DNA of 64,000 nt from Leucosporidium creatinivorum (Eukaryota; Basidiomycota; Microbotryomycetes; Leucosporidiales; Leucosporidiaceae), in the NCBI GenBank assembly GCA_001600635.1, contig BCKL01000029.1:20434-84433 (forward strand), given 5' to 3'. How positions within the stretch are numbered: position 1 is the stretch's first letter; every line of letters begins with the position of its first letter. Made by a program: the position numbers and the translations under genes. Below, one piece after another: positions 59,501-64,000 of the stretch. Under the pieces are notes generated by a model. It saw only the letters and a program-made list of their open reading frames with translations, was not told the origin of the DNA and ran no database searches.

Positions 59501-59770
59501 CAAATTGCCGAGCTCTTGAGCGTCCGAGGACCTGCGAAGAGGCAGGCTGGAGGCCGGGAGAGGTCCTGCGTGGTGTGAGTGAGTACGAGGGACTTGCCGA
59601 TGCCTAGCTCACGACTGTTCTTTCCCTCCTTCCAAGTGGGAAGACCTCGAGAAGCGCTCATCGAGCCCGTCTCAAGCTCGGCGGAGGCGAGGGACGCAGG
59701 GGAACAACAAGAACGGCTCACGTGGCGGTTACGGGTATCTATTGATACTTGTTGTTGTCCTGCTCTGCTT
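56590..59770. repeat. Degenerate tandem array, period about 153 bp, about 21 units, each with a dyad core
   Basis: A recurring box close to CTCGCCGAGCAGCTC lies near 56597, 56745, 56893, 57042, 57201, 57349, 57518, 57668, 57822, 57968, 58122, 58278, 58433, 58585, 58730, 59050, 59200, 59341, 59505 and 59659. Spacing is mostly 145-160 bp. About 75-100 bp after most boxes comes GCTCGCGGGGTGGTAGTAG or a variant, then a short dyad, then CTGCTGCNNTGCT. Dyad arms differ between units yet remain complementary: AGACA/TGTCT (56974-56989, 57135-57150), GCACA/TGTGC (57282-57292), ACAC/GTGT (57602-57612), TGAAGG/CCTTCA (58513-58527), AGTGGACA/TGTCCACT (58660-58680), GTATC/GATAC (59735-59748). Spacing is not held to multiples of three, so a repeat protein is unlikely. 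Later units are weaker. Transcription and function are unknown. Confidence 0.8.
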
Positions 59771-61183
59771 GTTCCAAGTGGTTTCTCATGGGGCCGCAGT
59801 GAAGCGGGCTGAGTCGCGACGCCAACGCAGAGCACGAGGAAGGCTAGTTCAGGGTCAGCAGCTCACACAAGGCATGAGAGACTGATGCCGTGGCGTACTC
59901 CTTGATGGTGCTTACCCATGTCTGTGCAAGTGCCTTGTCCAAGCAGCGTAAAAGATTAGGGGGACTCAGCGAGAGCACCGACTCGGAGCCGCACCGCCAC
60001 TTCCTTGCTGTCGCCTAGCTGAGCTGCTGGGAGGTGATACGGATGTCTGGAGGTACGTGACCGACCGGACACAAAACTGTTAACGACACAGTGTCCGCAG
60101 CTGCAACGGCGTCGGCGACCAAGCGCCCTCGGCTGCCTTCGCCGAGCGGCCTCAGCGACGGCGGAGTCGTTCTCAAGCAAGGATGCTTTGGAGGCGGGGA
60201 TCTTGCTAGACATGTCACTGAGCTTTGCACCATCCACTGCTTTGTCTGGCGCCGAACGCTGACCCTCTTTCTCGGTCGTCTTTCGCAGAGGCATACGGTT
60301 CGGAAGCGTCGGCGGTGGAGCACAGAATTAACAGGTGTCCGATTTGCTGCATCTTGCCTCTCTCTTGTACCCAGCTGTACACCACACCACTCACCCTCCC
60401 TGTTTTCGGTGTTTGGCGCCTCACGGCCTTCACCGTTGCCGAGGTCGACACCCCTCTTGTGATTGTCCATGATGTTGTCCGTACTTCTGCATTCCAACAG
60501 CAAACACAAAGCCGAGCTTGCAAAGACAAAGCTGAACCTCCTCGATAATGCTGACAAAAGAGAGGAGTTCAGCTTCTTAGCGCCCTTGGGTTTCAAAGCG
60601 GGGGCGGCGCGGGGGATACTCCACCTCTTGATCTCCCTCCTCATCTTTCCCCTCCTAGTATCTCCACACAGCGCCAGCAAACTCGAGCAAGGACTACAAG
60701 CTTCAACTCAACTACCACTAACCCGCCCCTGCGGTTCTATACCGCACCAGGCGACTTCAAGAGAGATATCGATCAAACCAAACGTGCGCGGTTTCCACCT
60801 TTGCAGCGCTCTTGCAGCACACCAGACTGACCTACACCTGCACCCATAGCTTTCTACTACTACTCCAGCACTTCCCTCGCCCTCCCCGGCCGCCACGTCG
60901 CCTCGTTCGCTCATCGTCGACGCTTTGGTCGCCGAGCCCTCCACTTGAGCTCCAACTAGCTGCCTCCTTCGCACGCTCGGCCCTCGCTCGACCTCTTCGC
61001 CCGTCTACTAGACTAGACTACAAGTCAACTGCACTTCACCCGCCGAATCCCTCGCCGTTAACCTCCGCCGAATTCGCCGTCGCTCAAGCCTAAGCCGGCG
61101 AGCACCTGACACTAGCACGCAAAAGGGTCTCTACCTCGGCCTCTTCGGCGCACCTCTACCACCCTCCAGCAGCCACTACAAAA
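59771..61183. other. Intergenic between array and hypothetical gene, with a doubtful minus-strand ORF
   Basis: No firm gene. On the minus strand, 60650-60015 has a protein-like stretch (KRWSIPRAAPALKPKGAKK, MDNHKRGVDLGNGEGR) with a possible GTGAGT donor near 60394, and a downstream hydrophilic frame (KTTEKEGQRSAPDKAVDG, SDMSSKIPASKASLLENDSA). I could not join these into one convincing gene; it may be a small unknown gene or a decayed one. The right part, 60850-61183, is C-rich and probably the promoter and leader of the next gene. Confidence 0.3.
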
Positions 61184-61240
61184 GTGAGTTCCACCCTCAT
61201 GAAGCGAGAAATGAGCCGCGCGCTAATTCCCGAGGTGCAG
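61184..61240 (+). other. Probable 5' UTR intron
   Basis: GTGAGT donor at 61184, CTAAT branch at about 61222, GTGCAG acceptor ending at 61240, one base before the ATG of the next gene. It removes an upstream ATG at 61199 and another at 61211. Confidence 0.6.
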
Positions 61241-61241
61241 A

Positions 61242-62297
61242 ATGTCGACCATCAACGATGCTCCTCCCCGCGCAACTGTGACTCGCACTCGCTCGCGCTC
61301 CCTCTCGACCGACATTCCTCTCATGGGATCGGCGCCCATCCCCGTCAAGCCGTCGCCGGCGATGAACGTCCCCCCGTCGTCCATCGGAGGCCCTACGAGC
61401 CCCGCGTCGCCTTCCTCCGCCTTGTCGGCCTCGCTTCGCGCCTTTTCGGCCCTCTCACTTTCGCCTCCCACCACCCTCGACTCGGAGGAGTTCCACAAGG
61501 CGTACCACCATGTTCGCTCCTCGTCCTTCTCCGGAGCGCAAGGCAGGCCCCTTCACATCCCCATGCCCGCCGTCGAGGAGCCTTTGCCCGGCGCCCAAGC
61601 TCCCGGCATGAGCACTTCGCCTACCAGCGCCGTCTCCGACTCTCCTCCCACTCCTCCTCTCTCCACCTCGCCCAAGCAGCTCGGCATCGGATTGGGCAAG
61701 CCTCGAGCCACCTCCGTCAAGGCTTCGGGACTCGGCGGCGTGTGCGAGAAGGAAGAGATCGAATTTGACGACCTCGGCGGCGAGTTGGCGGGAATCACCA
61801 TGGGCGAGTCAGCTCCCGCTGCGACTTCCCCTTTTGCCAACGGAGCGCGCTGGGGCTGGCCTCAGGCCGCTTCGGGCGGAGGTCCCCTCTCCTCCAGCCC
61901 CCCTCAACGCCGAGCCAGCATCAGCGGTCAACAGGCGATGATGGCTCCTCTCGGCCGAGTCGTCTCCGCCGGCGCCACCCCCTCGAGCACCAGCACCAGC
62001 GGCAACAAGGCGAGCGATGGCTTTGGCCTCTTCAGGAGGCTCAGCGTTGGTGGATTCGGAAGCAAGCCCAAGCCCCCTTCCCCTCCCGCTTCCAACGTCG
62101 GTGGACCTCGCTCGGCCGCTCCTGCCCCCGCTCCCGTCGCAGCTGCCCCCGCCCCTGCGCCAGCTCCCGCCCAAGCTCCCTCCCTCGCCGTTCCAGAGGA
62201 GCGCCCCGCTCGCGGACGAGCTGCCGGTGGACCCAAGAAGAAGCGTGGAGTTAGTCCCTTCGGCGAGAGGATGCTGAGGGGATTGGGACAGGCTTAA
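61242..62297 (+). CDS. Ser/Pro/Ala-rich hypothetical protein
   Basis: Single exon of 351 codons. Mostly disordered: Ser/Pro/Thr-rich N-terminal third (RSRSLSTDIPLMGSAPIP), a short helical motif (DSEEFHKAYHHVRSSSFSG), an acidic patch (CEKEEIEFDDLGGEL), GLFRRLSVGGFG (RRLS fits a PKA site), an Ala/Pro repeat segment, and a basic end (GPKKKRGVSPFGERMLRGLG). I do not recognise a domain. Islands with clear bias (EFHKAYHHVR, SPFGERMLRGLGQ) inside low complexity suggest conserved short linear motifs and a regulatory or scaffold protein, perhaps a kinase substrate. No signal peptide or membrane span. Confidence 0.75.
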   Translation: MSTINDAPPRATVTRTRSRSLSTDIPLMGSAPIPVKPSPAMNVPPSSIGGPTSPASPSSALSASLRAFSALSLSPPTTLDSEEFHKAYHHVRSSSFSGAQGRPLHIPMPAVEEPLPGAQAPGMSTSPTSAVSDSPPTPPLSTSPKQLGIGLGKPRATSVKASGLGGVCEKEEIEFDDLGGELAGITMGESAPAATSPFANGARWGWPQAASGGGPLSSSPPQRRASISGQQAMMAPLGRVVSAGATPSSTSTSGNKASDGFGLFRRLSVGGFGSKPKPPSPPASNVGGPRSAAPAPAPVAAAPAPAPAPAQAPSLAVPEERPARGRAAGGPKKKRGVSPFGERMLRGLGQA

Positions 62298-63342
62298 GGA
62301 GGAGACTCGCAGGCGGCGGCGAGGGCGGAAGAGGAGCAGAAGCGCCGAGACGAGCGCGACCGCCGAGATGAGGTCGCCTACACCAAAAGCTTCTCCACCA
62401 ACGATATCCTCGCTTGTCAACACACCTTTCACCACCACGACACCAGCACTTCTTTGTCCGCTTCACCCATCTCCCTTCGCCGTCGACCGAGTCGGCGACC
62501 CTGTCCTCCTTCCAGCACCCTCGATACGAAACGACTCTCCCCCTCTGCACATCTGTACCAACACCACCACCACCACGCTCCGAGGGATGTACATAGCTCG
62601 TCTCCTTCCTCACCTCGCTCCCCTTCGACGACGACGAACAACGACAACTCGAGTACTCGCAGCCTTCTCTCTCTCTGTCTGTGTTGATATATGTGCCTTC
62701 TCCATAGTCTCTTGGGAATCGCGGTGATGGAGTGTGTATATAGGCGGATCAGTGATATGCATGCCTTCAATTGTTCTGGACTCGGCGCCGAGGAGAGGGA
62801 GAGCGAGCAGAGATTCGCGAAGAACTGCTCGCGAAGGAATGCTGCATGACAGTGCAAGCAGCAGCGCGAGAGGTCTGCTGTAGCTTCCATCCGAGAGCGA
62901 GAGCGCGAGCAGGCGAAGAGACGAAGCGAGACGAGCAAGTTGAAGCAGGAGATCAAAAGGCAAGAAGGGGCCGAGCTGAGCGCTGAGAAGGTGAGGTGAG
63001 GGGATGTTGAACAGTTGTGAGAGGCTGAAAGACGAGTAGTAGTAGTTTAGCTTCATTCTCCCTCTGCCCAGCTCTCCCTGCTTCGCTGCAGAATCGCTGA
63101 CCCCCTCTCCCTCGGCTCGAGCCCTCCCTTGCCCTCCCTCGGATTCGACCGTCTCTCGCTCCTCTTGCTCCTGCCGCATCTTTCCTCGCTCAGCTCTCAT
63201 CGACTCGGCTACAGCTCGGAAGCTCTACTGGAAGCACAAGTCGTCTACTCAAAGCTCTACAACACCGCTACAGTTCCGCCCCTCGTCTCCAGCTCGCCTC
63301 GAGGCCTTCCTTCCTTGCTCGTTCGCCGCTCCGCTGAACCGC
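62298..63342. other. Intergenic, 3' of hypothetical gene and upstream of MYND gene
   Basis: About 1 kb. The first 400 bp are probably 3' UTR. Minus-strand ORFs of up to 196 codons (62610-63200) are Leu/Ser/Arg low complexity and not convincing. No gene supported. Confidence 0.45.
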
Positions 63343-64000
63343 ATGCCTCAAGCCTGCCAGAGCTGCCTCGCAGAGCTCGGAGGAAATACAGGAAGGAAGC
63401 TGCTGATGTGTGGAAGATGTAAGAGGGCGGCTTAGTGAGTTCGTGAGCTGAATGAGACTGGGAAAGCGCGCTGACTGGTCGCTTCCCTCGTACTGCTCTC
63501 GAAGCTGCTCAACAGACTGCCAGGTGGGTCTGTTGCGTTCCGCCGCGTCGTTGGAGGGAGATGTTTGACCGCTTTGTATCCCACAGAAGCGCGATTACGC
63601 TCGCCACAAGCCTCAATGTTTCGAAGCCGTCGAGCAGCAGCGTCTCATGGGGCAGCTCGCCGAGAAGCTCCCCGGACTGGAACGCTATGGGCAGGATGCT
63701 CAACAGCTGCGTACCGGTGTGCATGCTGAGGCGGCGGCCGCCGCTCGCTCGATGCTCCGAGTCGGCACCCCTACCTCGCTGCACGATTCGCACTTCCTCG
63801 TCCTCACCCTCGAGTACCGCTGCACCGATGGACCTCTCCGCACGCGCTATGCGTTCAAAGACTGGGCGATTGAGCCTTACGAAGGCGAAGCATCGTCGGC
63901 GACGCCCGCCACGCTCAAGCGACAAGAAGCTTTTCGGAGCGTTCGGACGACGATGAGGGAGCATGACCCAGTAGCTGGTGCTTCTGGTGGCTCTGCCAGG
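63343..64000 (+). CDS. MYND zinc-finger protein, 5' part (runs off window)
   Basis: Three exons read in phase. Exon 1 (63343-63434) gives ACQSCLAELGG and LLMCGRCKRAAY. Exon 2 (63505-63523) is only 19 bp and gives CSTDCQ. Exon 3 (63587 onward) gives KRDYARHKPQCFEAVEQQ. Together they make the full MYND pattern C-x2-C, C-x2-C, C-x3-C and H-x3-C. After the finger the frame stays open for 138 codons to the window edge and contains LAEKLPGLERYGQDAQQL and YRCTDGPLRTRYAFKDWA. MYND fingers bind proline-rich partner peptides; the C-terminal domain is not recognisable and the gene is incomplete, so no function is assigned. The intron 1 acceptor is taken as GAAG at 63501-63504, since the later CAG gives an immediate stop. 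Confidence 0.8.

Noticed and set aside
56590-59770. CRISPR-like reading of the array
   Set aside because: Units are about 153 bp, strongly diverged, lie in a eukaryotic genome, and no cas-like gene is near. Repeat and spacer sizes do not fit.
58873-59835. 320-codon minus-strand ORF in the tandem array
   Set aside because: Unit spacing in the array varies by amounts not divisible by three and other units are full of stops, so a repeat protein is not maintained. The ORF has no recognisable domain.

Overview
The window reads as nuclear DNA of a basidiomycete yeast or mould, most likely Pucciniomycotina and possibly the Rhodotorula/Sporobolomyces side of Microbotryomycetes. That placement is an inference from high GC, dense short introns (GTGAGT donors, CTGAC or CTAAC branch sites, CAG acceptors), and gene content; no marker gene was aligned.

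Left end (1-12.4 kb) is accessory DNA. Two broken Ty1/copia retrotransposon fragments lie head to head (268-2393 minus, 2530-6150 plus). The plus copy has lost catalytic residues and carries two target-duplication-flanked insertions. A CpG-poor block with a metazoan-type tRNA-Lys(CTT) follows (6.15-7.69 kb) and looks foreign or chimeric. An unassigned block, a decayed copy of the sugar transporter found intact at 33-36 kb, and a 389-bp inverted-repeat element inserted in that pseudogene complete the region.

The core (12.4-56.3 kb) is gene-dense. In order: Erv41 (ER-Golgi cargo), Lag1-type ceramide synthase, AP-1 sigma adaptin, trehalose-6-phosphate synthase, SAGA deubiquitinase Ubp8, a MATA-type HMG-box factor, a Zrc1-type zinc transporter, a Slm1-type PH protein, a phytanoyl-CoA dioxygenase-like oxygenase, a sugar transporter, a Dal5-type anion transporter, phospholipase C, two small proteins, a degenerate ER-lumenal Hsp70-like protein ending in KDEL, gamma-glutamyltranspeptidase, CYP51/Erg11 (with an assembly gap inside an intron) and MIC10 with a long C-terminal extension. 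Several act on membranes and secretion (Erv41, Lag1, AP-1, Slm1, PLC, Erg11), but nothing indicates co-regulation beyond shared divergent promoters.

Right end (56.6-64 kb): a 3.2-kb degenerate tandem array with a period near 153 bp, whose units each carry a short dyad with changing but still complementary arms. This is the most unusual structure in the window. A Ser/Pro/Ala-rich hypothetical protein and the start of a MYND zinc-finger gene that runs off the window follow.

CDS coordinates run from start to stop codon across introns. Exon boundaries were read by eye from splice consensus and family alignment from memory; no search was run.
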